Below the pieces are notes generated by a model. The model worked only from the letters and a program-made list of their open reading frames with translations. It searched no databases and was not told where the DNA came from. The translations under genes and the position numbers were made by a program. Shown here piece after piece: positions 33,270-47,064 of a stretch of DNA of 64,000 bases. The stretch comes from Heterobasidion occidentale (lineage: Eukaryota; Basidiomycota; Agaricomycetes; Russulales; Bondarzewiaceae), in the NCBI GenBank assembly GCA_039111635.1, contig JBCAQO010000005.1, positions 1,612,001 to 1,676,000 on the forward strand. Reading direction: 5' to 3'. Each line of letters opens with the position of its first letter. Position 1 is the stretch's first letter.

Positions 33270-33985
33270 GTTGTGTGGTGGGGGGAGGGGTTGGTGGGAG
33301 TATGAGTGTCGAAAGCAGGGGGAGGGGTACGATTTAATGGGTTCATTGGCATTGTGCCGATTGGCATTGCACGTCCCGATTAGGGCATGCGGGGCGGCAA
33401 CTGGCATGTGATTACGTTACCCCGCACCAGTTCGACCCCGCTCTGGCTGCCGCCCGCGTCCGAGCGGCGAAAGATGAGCCCAGGTTCTGCCAGCGGCCGT
33501 CCAGTCCTGCGCGGCTCCCCGCACTCTGCGCCAGCCGCCGTCCAATCCATGAACACATTGGCGGCGTATGTCCACCTCTTGCACCGCGTTGGTGCTTTTT
33601 CGCGTTCGTCGTTCGCAGGCTTCGGTTTCTTCTTGTCTTATGACGACCGCGACTGTATGGTGATACCCTCAGCATGTGAATCATGCGCCTTTCATGCTAC
33701 ATCACAGCCGAGCCATGACATCACAGTTGGTCCATGAACTGGCACAAGACAAGCGTCGTCGGCTTCGCGCCGTAGCGCCCACTGCCATTCCAGACCTTCC
33801 ACCCGGATCTCCGTACTATGCCCGCATCCGGGACGGATAGGAACCGCACCGCCAGGCGGAACAGCCCATCCCCGTCCGCGGTCAGTCCTGAGATTCCTGA
33901 GCGTCGGCGTTCCGTGCCTCCCCAAGCTGTCGCCGTATGTCGCAATTCAAATGTATTAAGTACCTCCAAACATGCTGCGGAAATG
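33270..33985. other. Intergenic region upstream of ICL1 and downstream of ALG7
   Basis: Promoter of the isocitrate lyase gene (nearest 33,270) and the 3' flank of the ALG7-like gene. Open frames here, including a read-through of the ALG7 intron down to 33,721, show no family features. No repeat seen. Confidence 0.45.
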
Positions 33986-35759
33986 CTACCGACGGTCGCC
34001 ATCGTACACCAAGTTTGCGAGACCGTATCGAACGGTGAACGCGACGACGCTGCCTGCCACCTGTTGCGCTTCAGAAAGACCGCTGACATCTTCAAGAGGA
34101 TGCGGAGAACACACACCTGGACACCGATGAGAGTCTGTGTGAGTCTCTTCTCTTGCATGGGCCCTAATTTCAACAACAGGAAGTTGAGAATGGTCAAGTT
34201 CGTCGCTTCGAGTATGTGTCCTGTGTCTGGGTGGATCGTGAGCTCCGTAAGCCGAAGCGTCGACAGCGTGCGCAGAGTGAGCGCGGTCAATTTCGAAGGC
34301 CGTTGCAGGAATTGCACTTTTGATGGATATAGCAGGTTGGCGTTTGGATCGAACCTGTGTTGAAAGGTCAGACAGGGGCACAGATTTCTGTCAACATAGC
34401 GGGGTGACAACGTACCGAGGCACACGGTGTCGAGGGCACGGGACGAGTCCAAATAGTTGCGGACAGGAAAGTAAAGTTGAAGATTTGCGGAAGGAAAAAG
34501 AGGAGGAGCGTTTTCGAGAAGTGCGCTTGGATGCCGACGACTGAAAAGGCCATGCCAGTCACATAGCACAGGGTATCTCCCGGAAATGCTCGCGCGGGAT
34601 ACCTGATCTCAAAGATGTCATTTCACTAGTCGAAAGGCTTGACGAGAATTCGCACCAGTTATGATACAGAAACCCCAGGCACACGCCCACCAAAGGCAGC
34701 ATGAAATATAAACTGAATAGATGTCGCTCGACGAGTTCCTTGCTTCCGTATGCCATCCCCGCACTCCATACACCACCGACCTCAACCTCGGTTGGAGATC
34801 CAAGAAGGTGTAGAGGGATGCGAAACCCGACAGGCCATGGGAGATACAAAAGATCGTTGAGAATTACGGAGAGCGCTATCACGAGAGCTTGGGAGACCTC
34901 AGAGCCGTTGATGCCAGCGAGGATATTGATGCTATTAGTGGAGAAGGTAGAGAGAAGGGACATATAGAGGTAATAGATTGGACCTTCGCGAAGATCGGTA
35001 CGCATCTAGGCAGAACATGATTCATGGGCTTACCGAGATTGACCAGTGTACCAAAGATGGGACGCAGGGGTAGTGGTACGACTACGTGAGTGTTACCTTG
35101 CTCGGCATAGTAGACCATGAGAAGAGGTATAGAAGCGATTATTGGAATGGGGAGCTTGTGTCTCCACCGGATATCGAAACATCGTCGAGGAAGCCCAGAA
35201 GGGTCGATATGAGGAGGGACAGGAGCGATGAGAGGTAGACGGATAACTTGATGCCGGCAGGGACCGCTCAACAAACAGAGCGAACTCGAGACAATGAGAC
35301 CTCACCTGGTAGTGTGGAAATTCGTTGATTACAATGCCCTCATGAACGGTGAATTGCGTATGCGACTGGGTTAGCGAGATGGAGGAGAATGCGAATGGAA
35401 TGAAGATGATGAGCAGGAGGATGTATATCGAGGCACAGACGAGTCCGAGGCTTTCCGGTCTATATGAGTGATCAACGATGAGACTCGACGCAATAAAATG
35501 AGCCAGCCTACATCGGATTATAATATGTCTTCAGCAGATCTTTTCCCTTCAGATTGGCTTGGATGAATGTCGGTCCCAAGGCAGGAACCAGATAGAGAGT
35601 TAACAGTAGTGCAAAGATGGATAATCCAAGCGAGACATGCAAAGCCGGCAAAGCAGGTATTGGTTCGATGAGTGGCCGCACAATAAACCAGCTCGCGATG
35701 GGCACCAGGGAGAAGAGGAGAACCGAAGGCAACGGCCTCGGTGCCAGAGGGTTTGCCAT
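33986..35759 (-). CDS. ALG7: UDP-GlcNAc:dolichyl-phosphate GlcNAc-1-phosphotransferase, one apparent frameshift
   Basis: First committed step of N-glycosylation at the ER membrane (target of tunicamycin). The start at 35,759 ([16 protein letters not shown]) leads straight into the first membrane span; about ten hydrophobic segments follow. Family landmarks: [15 protein letters not shown]; the catalytic aspartates in TLLGFLDD near 35,180; [27 protein letters not shown]; and [19 protein letters not shown]. The C-terminus, [16 protein letters not shown], is reached after an intron ending CAACAG; it stops at 33,986. Directly after the DD motif one T is missing (AAA on the + strand, 35,177-35,179); four Ts give DDVFDIRW as in other ALG7 proteins. 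ALG7 is essential in yeasts, so the break is probably a sequence error. Start codons of this gene and the SET/TAD3 gene are 176 bp apart and divergent. Confidence 0.93.
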
Positions 35760-35935
35760 TGCGAGCCAATATCCTCGAGCCCGTCGAGTCAAATTCCGAA
35801 AGCTGGGGTGTGAGAGAAAGGGAAAGGAAAAGCGCCGTGCACAAGGACGTGGTGGACGAAAGCCACGTCGGCGACGCGTGAAACTTGATTGACGTGTCGA
35901 GGTCATGTGCCACATTCTGCGCGCGTCGGTGGCTG

Positions 35936-37782
35936 ATGTCTGGCTTTCTATCTCACCTCGAGCAAGGGCCCGCACAAGGCTCGGCAAAAATCATAAAAGC
36001 ACCGGAGCATCTGAATAGCACTGGGTGCTGCATCAGGTACTCCGATGGCAAGGGTCGAGGCGTTTTTGGTGAGTGTCATTTCTAAATAAATATCGACGGC
36101 AAATTTTTGACTCGATTTTCGGCGCCCCAGCATCTCGTACAATTCCAGCGCGGACGATCGTAGAGATCAGCCCTGTCCTGCTCTTCTCTCCAGAGGAATA
36201 TGAAGCCATGGAAAGCACACAGCGTTAGATCACTATACGTTCAGACAAAGAGACGGCCGCATGGCATTAGCTCTCGGTCTCGGTGCGTCCCTCTGGCTCT
36301 TTGCGATGGAATGTCTCTGATACATATTTCAGGGTCTCTATTTAATCATTCTCGCTCGCCAAATGTCACATATACCATGGATACGACGACGGAGTCCATT
36401 CGATTTACTACGACAAGGACTGTCGAGACAGACGAAGAGCTATGCATATTCTATGGGCACAATCTCTGGTTCAATCCGTCCGATGCCGTCGATCGTGTGT
36501 CTGATAATCAATCGGAACCGGACGACGGATGGGGAGGCCTCACCTGTATTCAAGATGAGACTGGTGTTTCAGACGTCGTGGAAGATCTATTCTCTAGTGG
36601 AAACCCCAACGAGATCGTGACCGAGGAGCACCTTCCCTTTACAAGAATAAAATTGACACCAGAGGAAGAAGAGGAAGAGGACATGGACTCTATTCGTAAA
36701 GGTGTGTTCAAGTCCAATATATCCGCCACCTCTCTCTAAACGCCCAGTTCGTCATACCAGTCCTAGCCTGGGTAATCGATGTTCCAAATCCTCGCCATAC
36801 CACTACAATGCTGAAGTAATTGAGACCTGCTTTTCAATCCACTCTTCGCCTCACACACGTTCCTCTTTTCAGATGGCTCAGGCAGTCGGGCCATGACACG
36901 CCCACTCTTGCACACCTCAAACGAGTCCGCAAGCTTTCCACGCACTCGACCCTCCTTGTGTCCACTGCCTCTTCTCCACCGTCACTTCCTCGCGACCCTA
37001 ATCTTGGCCTTTCTAAACCCTATCAGCTCCTCGTCCCTCGCACCGCTGCACTGACGCCAAACTCCCTGCAGCTCAAAAATGCCCTCTGGCCGACGGTGTT
37101 TGCCCCGAGACGCAAATACGAACCAGAGCAGTGGTCGCGCGCACGGGCGCGTTGGGCGCTACAAGTGATGCGTTTTGTAGTCCGGGAGGCCCGAAAAGCT
37201 CAAGAATCAGGCGAGGTCTGCTTTACTCACCTCCGATTTCTGGCCCGTCTCTGACAGGTATCTCTGCTTAAGCTCCCCATTGTCTCTCACGTGCCTGCAC
37301 CCTTCGACGACACAAACGCAGCGGACGCAATCCCTTCCTTCACCGCCCACGACACGCGTACATCTACCTCTCATCCTCTTCGACATTCTGTCCTCAACGT
37401 TATTCGACAAGTTGCCGACTACCGAAGCGCCAACACGCCTCCTAACCGCCCTCCCTCCTCTACCTCTGATGCGCCGCTCCTTCCTCCCGCGGCAGCATCG
37501 GATTCCGAAGTCCAAAACGGACAACGCTACCTCCTCACCTCTCTCTCACTGTTCACCACGCACGAGCCCTGCATCATGTGTTCCATGGCGTTACTGCACT
37601 CACGCGTGAAAGAGGTGTTCTATCTAATTCCGATGGAGAAGACGGGTGGGTGCGGTGGTGTTGCATGTTTGCCAAGGCTGGAAGCCGTAAATCATCGGTT
37701 TGTGATTGGCAAGTGGAGACTTGGGAAAGACGGTGGAGTCGATGCGCAGGGCGTGGCGGTCGGAGAGGAGGTGGATGCTTAG
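35936..37782 (+). CDS. TAD3: SET-domain (Set7-like) / TAD3 tRNA adenosine deaminase subunit fusion, one apparent frameshift
   Basis: The start at 35,936 gives MSGFLSHLEQG. N-terminal half: a compact SET domain resembling fission yeast Set7 (YSDGKGRGVF, TIVEISPVLLFSPEEYEAM, LGLGSLFNHSRSPNV, TDEELCIFYGHNLWF), a putative lysine methyltransferase. One A is missing from AAA at 36,212-36,214; adding it links the two SET halves. An acidic stretch (EEEEEEDMDSIRK) follows. An in-phase intron, 36,702-36,760, then joins it to VLAWVIDVPNPRHTTTMLK, the normal N-terminal domain of TAD3 (LAHLKRVRK). The deaminase domain has HPLRHSVLNVI and EPCIMCSMALLHSRV. As in other Tad3/ADAT3 proteins the catalytic Glu after His is replaced (HSV, not HAE), so this is the structural partner of Tad2 in making inosine-34 in tRNA. 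The join is inferred from splice phases. Confidence 0.82.
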
Positions 37783-38004
37783 GAAATGCGACAGTCTGGA
37801 AATATTGGACGCGATGAAGCAAGACAGAGATGATGCGGATCAGCTGTGTACGAATTCTGTTCATTCGCCGGGCGAGATGGTGGCATCTGAATTGAACGAA
37901 GCGACACCAAATAATATCCTGGTAGTACATACATAGCATGTTACATATCTGACAACATAGCAGAGCGAAACCTCGAAGCATCCTCTAATCAGTCCCCGCG
38001 AGAC

Positions 38005-40352
38005 TTACATCCTGCTCTTCTCAAACATCTTCGGGTCCCACATCTGCTCCTTGATATACGACAAGAGCGTGTTATCCGTGACATGGCGCAGTGTCGGAGA
38101 ATTGTCCACATTCTGCGAATATGGATCAACAACTATCCCGGGAGTCGACGTCACGCTACTCACCGCATTCTGTGAAGCCCTGATGACAGACAGCGCGACC
38201 TGGGCACTGACGTCTCGGATTCTATCCAGGCGAGGATACACCAACTCTGCCTCGGTCTCGTCCTCGTCCAATGACCCAGCGAGCGCGAGCGACGCCTGTT
38301 CGACCATCGAGTCTGTGACTTGCGAAGATCTGGAGAGAATGGTGCCGAGGCCGATGCCGGGGAAGATGTACATGTTGTTGCCTTGGCCCGGCTCGTGAGT
38401 TTTGGAGGCGTGCGTGACAGAGTGGTAGGGGGAGCCGGAAGCGAAGATGACTTTGCCATTTGTCCTGTGGGGATATAGATTATATGAGTGATGCCGCTGA
38501 CGAACTGTGCTTGATAAGGAAGCTCTGACCACTCCACTGCCTCTTGGTAATCTAATTCGCATAGGGCTACGGGGTTTGAGAGAGGGAAGATGATCGGGCG
38601 TTCGTTGAGTGTAGCCAAGGTCGAGACAACTTCCTTGTTGAATGCGTTCTAGAATTCCAGCGACGATTGGTTAGAGCCTATGCCAGCAGCATTGAGCAAG
38701 GAGACTGACGCGGATGGTACTGAGACCCAGAAGGGCGGTGGGCTTCACGTATTTGATGATATCGACCAAATTAGTAAGAGGGGGGCCTTCATAGTCGGTT
38801 CGGGCAAAGACTGATGCGTTGGAAGCGTTTCAATATACGATTATGTCTGGCAGGATGCCCGTTTCGACTCACATTTCTTATGTTCTTGAAGTCCTTGCCT
38901 ATCAGCCGTGATAAGACCCTTTGAGTCGACAGTCTGACAGCAACACGTATTGGTCAACGTCATTGATACCTTCAAGGACAGAGACATACCCAAATCTGCT
39001 TCTTCGCTTCCGTCTCTGACATTCCTTGGAACTTGAAGAATGACAATAACTGCTTCGCGACACCGATACCAGCCGAGCCGGCACCGAAAAAAAGAATCCT
39101 GTGATTGGAGAGCGGGAGACCGGACGCAGCGGAAGCCAGGCGAGCTGCGTTGAAAAAGCCGGAGAGGACGACCGCACCGGTCCCTTGAATCTGCATATAA
39201 GGAAGCTCAACACACGAGACGCCCAGGAATTCTTTTGTGAAAGTCACGAACATCGTCATTGAAGCACCGGTACTTTCCACGAAACATGTCGAGATACTTG
39301 AAGGCGTTATCGGTGGAGAAGTCTTCGAATTGAACGAGAAGGTGGGAAGACTTCTTTCATAGCTTCCATAAATTCCTGCATGAACTCATCCATCTGCCAT
39401 CGGTAGACAGGTCAGAGGAGAGATACTGTGAGCATGTGAATGCTTTACCTCAGTCGCATTAGGACGTGGGCGACGGACTCCGATATAAAGTGGGTCGTTG
39501 AGGTACTTCTCAGTAGACGTACCGACGTCGAGACATATCGGAACCTAGAGGAGAAGTTAAGTCAACTAAACAACGGCATATATCACAAAGCGAATCTCAC
39601 TGTAGACGTCGGACGAACGCCCGCGCCGGCGATGTAGAGATCACTGCCATAGTACGGTTAAGTACTCATGCGCCGCGCTGGACTGGGAAGACGATCTCAT
39701 ACAGTTTACCTATGCTGATAGGCAAGCCGTTCGCACCGAGGTCACCCAGCCCTAGGATACGAGAGCCTGCATGATATGGTGAGTGAAGAATAACTCAAGA
39801 TAATTCCAACATGCTGACCGTCTGTGACCACGGCGATTCTAGCTTCGCGGAGATTGGGCCATGTGGACAAGACGTCGCGGATGCGGCCCTTATCCCCAAT
39901 AGACACATACAGACCCTCAGGCCGGCGCCAGATATGTGAGTAATTTTGGCAGGCATCGCCGACCTTAACAATGACCAATTGAGTACCGCTACAGACTTTG
40001 TCGAAAATTCTACTCACTGTCGGTGTGTACAAGATAGGGACTATCTCCTACATGACGATGGTTGTGTATTAGCAGACAACACCGCCGACGTTGAGACACT
40101 CACCCTCAAATTGTCATAGAGGATGCTGTAGAACAGCGCAGGGTCCCTCTCCTTAAGTCCGTTGAGAAAGATATACTTCTCGAGTCCATTATTCTTGGAG
40201 CGAAGCTGAGCGAGAGAACGGGAGCGATGAGTTGCCTGACTGAAATTTGGCGGGGGCAGCCTTGTGAAAAACTTTGTCGTCGCCCTAGCTGTGGCGTTAA
40301 GCTGCATGCCGTCAGTGAGAGTATCGGTGAGAGCAGGCATGGCGAGCAGCAT
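38005..40352 (-). CDS. MAE1: NAD(P)-dependent malic enzyme
   Basis: Oxidative decarboxylation of malate to pyruvate and CO2. The start is at 40,352 or the in-frame Met at 40,340 (MPALTDTLTDGMQLN). Landmarks in order: FYSILYDNLR; YTPTVGDACQNYS; TDGSRILGLGDLGANGLPI; the metal-binding FNDD before an intron; QGTGAVVLSGF; the Rossmann motif FFGAGSAGIGVAKQL (about 39,060-39,110); FPLSNPVALCEL; and FPGIGLGTILSRSSQVTD. The C-terminus is WDPKMFEKSRM, ending at 38,005. At least nine introns, one of them with a GTTCGT donor just after FNDD. No frame break found. Yeast-type enzymes are mitochondrial; this N-terminus is not a clear presequence, so location and cofactor preference stay open. Confidence 0.95.
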
Positions 40353-41022
40353 ATATATATGACTCGACGGGTGGGAAGATGTAATGAAGCGAGTTAGGAA
40401 TGACTCGTGAGTGTTGGGGTGAGAAGGGGGGGTTTCTCGTGAAACCCTGGGGCAGGCCTACCGTGCCATATAAAGCCTGTGGAGATGTCCCTTTTTTACA
40501 TCAGGAGTGTGTTTGTTGGAACGGAGTGAGGGAACCAAATCATCGATTCCTCGCTGGGCACGCCTACTTTTGGACACCATCCTGACTTACCCGCGTCTCG
40601 CCGACAAACGGATCCAAATTTGCTCTTTCAGGTCGCGCGACTTTGTGCGCGAGACGAATTGCGGTCAGAAAGGAGGCGCTGAAGGAGACGGTCTCCTCGA
40701 AAGCGAATCATGTGCCACCGTTAGCCTGTGAAGAGATTGTCAGACGGAAGAGCTCGGGACGCCGCTGCGCTCCTAGAGCTCCTAAAGTGCTAGACCCAGG
40801 TGGCAGCCAGTAGCATCGCATTGTCTTGCGGTCGTTTCGCGAACCTCCTATAGCGCATGCGTGGAAGACCGGGCACTCGGGGACAACACGGAGGGAGCTC
40901 AGGGTGAGACATGCTCATATGATTAGGTTAGACACGCGCGCAGAAACAAACCTGCCCATCGTCGTAAAACTCCCACTCCGCCCAACTCTATCCAGCGAAC
41001 CTGACCTGTGACCACCCGATCT
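40353..41022. other. Intergenic region upstream of malic enzyme
   Basis: The malic enzyme promoter lies next to 40,353 and includes an (AT)5 tract at about 40,350-40,360. The rest has stop-dense short frames only. No RNA gene or repeat recognised. Confidence 0.45.
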
Positions 41023-41570
41023 CTACCAGAACTCCTTTCGCTTGCTCCTGATCTCCCGAACGATCAACTTCTTCTCTCCCCACTTGCTCCGTGCTGACTC
41101 GTGCTCGCGCTCACGTTTCTGCAGCGCTACGCGGTGCGCCCCGGTCGATAGCTTGGCCATGTACCCGACGAACGCCTCTGTGCAGTTGAACCGTTCGGCT
41201 AGCCGCTTGCGCGTGTAGTACGCGGGATTGAGAGCTCGTAAACGACGCATCTCTGCGAGGTCCTTGTCAGACATCCGCGGCTTTGGCTCCGCGGCCTTGT
41301 GAAGAAGTGGGGGAGCGAGGCATCTGCAGGGGGCGAGGGTGATGGAGGCTTGAGTAGTGGTGATGCTGGGTTTGTGATGTATGATAGAGGAGTGGGCGCC
41401 GACGGAGGAGGGCGGTGAATAAATGTCAAGTCGCCTGGCAATACGGTCGTAGTCGCGTGAGGGTTGTTAGCCAGAGGATCTGGATGGCGCATCCGGGGCT
41501 TTTCTGGAAGGCGCGTCGAGTATGAGCGACATGAAGGAAGTCGGAAAGGCAAACGCGTCTTCATGATCAT
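41023..41570 (-). CDS. MRPL20: Mitochondrial ribosomal protein MRP-L20 (mL58), one apparent frameshift
   Basis: Fungal-specific protein of the large mitoribosomal subunit. The start at about 41,570 gives an Arg/Ser-rich presequence (MIMKTRLPFRLPSCRSYSTR). A Pro-rich linker follows (RMRHPDPLANNPHATTTVL). The conserved domain is ARMSDKDLAEMRRL-like here (MSDKDLAEMRRLRALNPAY, then TRKRLAERFNCTEAFVGYMA) and the end is basic (EKKLIVREIRSKRKEFW at 41,023). The two halves are in different frames. One more G in the + strand run 41,309-41,313 joins them as SLPPLLHKAAEPKPRMSD. With that, length is about 180 residues, normal for the family. No intron is needed. A ribosomal protein is unlikely to be dead, so a missing base is the simplest reading. 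Confidence 0.82.
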
Positions 41571-42066
41571 CGTTCGGGATGTATTGCAGACAACTCGAGC
41601 TGGCAACTCCATTCGTCCTCTCACGCTCCCATTTTAGGCACTCAACGCCGCCACGTGCTCGCTCATCATCACAACCTTCCCACATGCGGCGCCCTCTTGT
41701 GGACTCTTGCAGATACTTGGAAAGTGAGTTCACCAACTCCTCTCGATTTGACTCTTGCTTATTGTAAATCTACAGATCGACACTCTACAGACGGATACGT
41801 GGTGGTATATCTTTAAAATGTCGATTTAATTAAAATAGCTGTTGTTGAATTTAACTGTCAAATATCAAACCTTCCCGGAGAGAAAAAGTTCGGACAGCAA
41901 CAGTTCAAGTAAGCACTCTGGGGAACAGCAGAATCGTAACATGGTATGTACATCTATGCCTAATCTCATACAGTTCACTTTCTATCCATATACACTGCTG
42001 GCGATCAATTCCTTTCTATTCCTACAACCACCTCCAACAACGTCGAGCACATGACAAGCAGGCCAT
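41571..42066. other. Intergenic region between MRP-L20 and the Old Yellow Enzyme gene
   Basis: Holds the MRP-L20 promoter and the 3' flank of the oxidoreductase gene. It is A/T-rich at 41,800-42,000. No gene supported. Confidence 0.45.
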
Positions 42067-43763
<1,697 letters not shown>

Positions 43764-45146
43764 GGTGTGGACGAGTTGAACTCCGTAAAGCTGTAGCGAG
43801 AGATGCTCGACTGGAACTTGAAGCGAAGCAGGTCCCTGCAGGCAGTCTTTATAGAGCTCAGCATGGAGAATCCCAGAGAAGATGGGGGCCAATTACTCAG
43901 ATCAGCGGCGACGATTACGATGACGCCTTGTGAATCACCCACGCGCCAGAAGGATTTGAGAGACAAGTTGGGTGCATCATGAATCTGGCGTCCGTGGTCA
44001 GTGGGAAGAACGGCATCATTTCGTCATTGGTCACCTGAACCAGATGTCTGCTTCTCCCTCCTTCATGTCAGCCACAAGAGAACGTAGTTTTGAGCATGAA
44101 GTCGTGAGTGCAAATCATGTTCACGAAGCACGATTGGACTACAAAAGCCCCAGGGGCACCTCCTTGTTTGCGACAATTTTCAGAGCTACCGGGTTTCGTG
44201 AATGATGAGGCCAGCATATATCCAGTACGTGCCGTACGCTTTTTTTCATTGTCAGCGCCCGACGCTCTTCTATGACCTATGATCTTGACAAGCCAGCTCT
44301 TCGAGCACCTCATCGCCACGTCCATCTGACCGTAAGCACTGCATCAGGCTGATCAAGACCAAGAAACACCCCGTGCGGTTAACGAATGAACATGGTTTGT
44401 GCCGCGAGATGAATCATCTCGAAGGAGGTTTGTTTGTAAAACGCCACCCCGTGATGGTGGACCCTCTATTCATGGCCCCGAGCGCCTCCGGCGTGTTCGG
44501 TGTGCGTGGCATTGGTTTGCTGGCATCCGGGACAGCATTGGACGTTCACGTCGCAGGACGCCAAACGGGTGCAGATCCTGACGCCTGACGTGCTGCGGGC
44601 TACTGCAGGCTATCCGCACGATACGATGTCGCTGTCACCCGATCTGACGCCCACCATCGTTCGAGCCTACACACAGGATTGAAATCTGATGCGGCCTGCC
44701 GGGCTGTGTCGGAGCACGCGATGGGTTCGCTTTTCCCCAATATGCAGCGACTGTTTGACGGGAGATCAGAACGCTTGATCTTCATTTTTGCGGTAATCAT
44801 AATCCTTCGACTGAAGCCGAATTTCGGTCTTATGGCGTCGAGCATCATTCAGATCGCCCTGCCTTCAGATTGCCTCTGATTTAGATCGCACCTCATTCTT
44901 CACAGACATCCGGCGCAGGTGCATTCCACTGCGCTCATCCTTTTTCTCTTTTTCTTTCAAAATTACACCCTGCGGCGCGTCGTATGCCCAGAGCTGCCAG
45001 TCTGTGTCTACGCATGTATTTGTTTCGCGAGGTGCGACGCGATTACAATGTATGTCGGGGTTACAGATGTGCACATGCTCAACTCAGCAGACCGCCAGAC
45101 CCTCCTTGAAAGCCCCAAAACCAGGCGGCACCGACAAGCGCCCACC
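43764..45146. other. 1.4 kb stretch without a supported gene
   Basis: Only short, stop-bounded frames of up to about 85 codons on both strands, none with a recognisable motif. It lies between the Old Yellow Enzyme gene and the amylase remnant, at the point where the conserved gene block gives way to the duplicated region. It may hold decayed genes, but nothing can be named. Confidence 0.4.
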
Positions 45147-46063
45147 CTATCGTCGCTCAGCCGGCCCCGCCCCCCGTCTCCGCCGCGCCGGCAGACTGCT
45201 GCGCCGCGATGATCTGATGGCACAGCCTGCTGTCAGCGCGCACGCCGCCGTCCGCGTCCGCGTAGAGCCCCGTGCACGTGAGGACGTCGACGAGGTATCC
45301 ATCACCTCTGCGAGCAAACGAGCGCGCGAGGTGAGCAGCGAGCACCCGCCCTGAGCGGCTGTCGCCCGAGGCCCACTCACTCGTGTCGTGTAGGGCCGTA
45401 CACCATTTCGTCGTGCGGCGCGAACACGCCCGCGTCTGCCTGGAGCCGCAGCCAAAAGTCGCGCCTGACGTGCCTCGCGGCGGCGACCCGGTACTCCCGC
45501 ACCTGTCCACCGACCCAACCGTCGAGCAGGTCCCCGTCCCGCGCGTCCTCCATGGCCAGATCCCGCAGCGGGAGGTCTGCCATCACCGCTCTGCGACATG
45601 AAGCATCGCGCGTAGAATCACGACGCGTCCGCGAACGGCCGAAAGAAGCTGTCACAACGACGACGACGCCGACGACAGAGCATGAGGGACATTCCGCGCC
45701 TGTACAGCTCGTCGCCGAGCTCCTTGAGGTCCTCGGCAGTCTCAAAGCAAGCGAGGGGTTCAGCGCCGTCAGGTCCCTCGTCCAGCAACAGAACACGACG
45801 ACAGAGCGTGCGCGCGCATGCATACATGGCGCCGGCACGCGACTGCCGTGGCCACTCCCCTGTGGTACCAGCCTGAGTCTCTCCGTAGGCGGTCGCGCCC
45901 TTAAATGTGGCAGAGCCGAGGGAGACCCATACGGTATTGAAGCCCATATCCTGGATGGAGTCCATATGACGAGCGATGCCCTTCCCTGTCGTGGCCCAGT
46001 GGCTTCAGAGATCGGGAGGCGACTCCACGCGTCTGATGGTGTCTGTCGACTTGCGATCCGCAA
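45147..46063 (-). pseudogene. GH13 alpha-amylase remnant
   Basis: Pieces of a fungal (TAKA-type) alpha-amylase in order on the minus strand: MDSIQDMGFNTVWVS (about 45,965-45,920; barrel start); TAYGETQAG; ETAEDLKELGDELYRRGMSL (about 45,690-45,760; usually followed by the DVVxNH motif, which is missing); ADLPLRDLAMEDARDGDLLD with GWVGGQVREYR and HVRRDFWLRLQADAGVF (about 45,580-45,430); and, after a frame change, GDGYLVDVLTCTGLYADADG (about 45,310-45,250) from the C-terminal beta domain. The GxRxD nucleophile segment reads as VAAARHV, without the aspartate, and the catalytic glutamate and whole central barrel are absent. Several frame changes occur. The gene cannot make an active enzyme. The losses are far larger than the one-base breaks elsewhere, so this looks like true decay. 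Confidence 0.75.
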
Positions 46064-46599
46064 GCTCTCGCTCTCGAACAGTCGGCCTTCGAGCGGCAGA
46101 GCTACCGATCACCGTCGTTTTTCTTCTTTTTCATCGGTCTCCGGAGGCGCCCAACGTGAACCGTTCCGCGTGTCCGACGAAGATAAGATGCCGCAGGGTC
46201 GGTGATTGAAGAAGATCAGCGTCATCCCGTCCAGAGATCAGACTGTGCTGCTCGGTTGTTCTAGGTTGTTCTGCGTTACGACAGACGCTGCTGTTTTGCA
46301 TATGATCCGGCGACCGCCCACGCTCAGAGAGCACGACAATCCAACGTTTGCGTTGTAGCGCGCCTCGTGCGCGCTGTTCGCTTCATCTTCTGAGGTACGA
46401 CATTGGAACTATGTCCCGCGAGGCGAAAACGCGGTTTCGCGTTACAGGTCGTCTAGAACACGAAAGCTTCGGTTGCGTTTCAACGTGGCGACCGTTGAAC
46501 ATCGAGCGCTCCCACAGTGCTTGAGTCAGGTTGGGAGCTTGAGAATCCGGATGAGCCGCAAAGATCCGGGTAGGTGACCTCATGTTATCGGCGCGGGCA
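46064..46599. other. Stretch between amylase remnant and inverted-repeat arm
   Basis: No supported gene. The minus-strand frame at 46,383-46,724 crosses into the repeat arm; the part in the arm resembles the flank at 50,051-50,260. The true outer end of the arm cannot be fixed because the matching part of the right arm lies beyond the window. Confidence 0.4.
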
Positions 46600-47064
46600 G
46601 AAGCATTAAGGAAACATGTCATGCGTTTATTGACACGAGGAGTGGCGTCCCAGAGTACGTCGACAGGCAGTGGGAAAACGTGCAATGAGTACAACATGCG
46701 ACAAGCAGTGCTTGCGAGGCACACGATAGCTGTAGTATGGAGGGTATTGCAATGAATGCGAGAGCCACAACGCGACGAACAAAGGCGGCGTGAATTGACC
46801 TGTCATCATAAGTATTAGCAGCGAAATGTGAACCTACAACCAAACGCGGCGAGTAGAGGGCCAGAGGCCTTACAAAAGAACGACTGCTTATGGAATAACG
46901 AGACCCTCCGTGCAATCGCTCCTGATGAACAGGGCTCGCGTAGATAGCACGAGGCCCATCAAAGATGGGAGCTGCGCCCTCGGCCGTGTCATTACATGCA
47001 TGTAGGTAGACCACGAGTTGCAACGGCGCCTCCAATGTGACGGGAGCGACCTGATATACGGGGA

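Noticed and set aside
33415..33440. B-box-like AGTTCGACCCC, possible tRNA
   Set aside because: No matching A box or foldable acceptor stem could be found around it.
45552..46205. Plus-strand 217-codon open frame
   Set aside because: Antisense to the amylase remnant, whose minus-strand frames carry the recognisable GH13 motifs.
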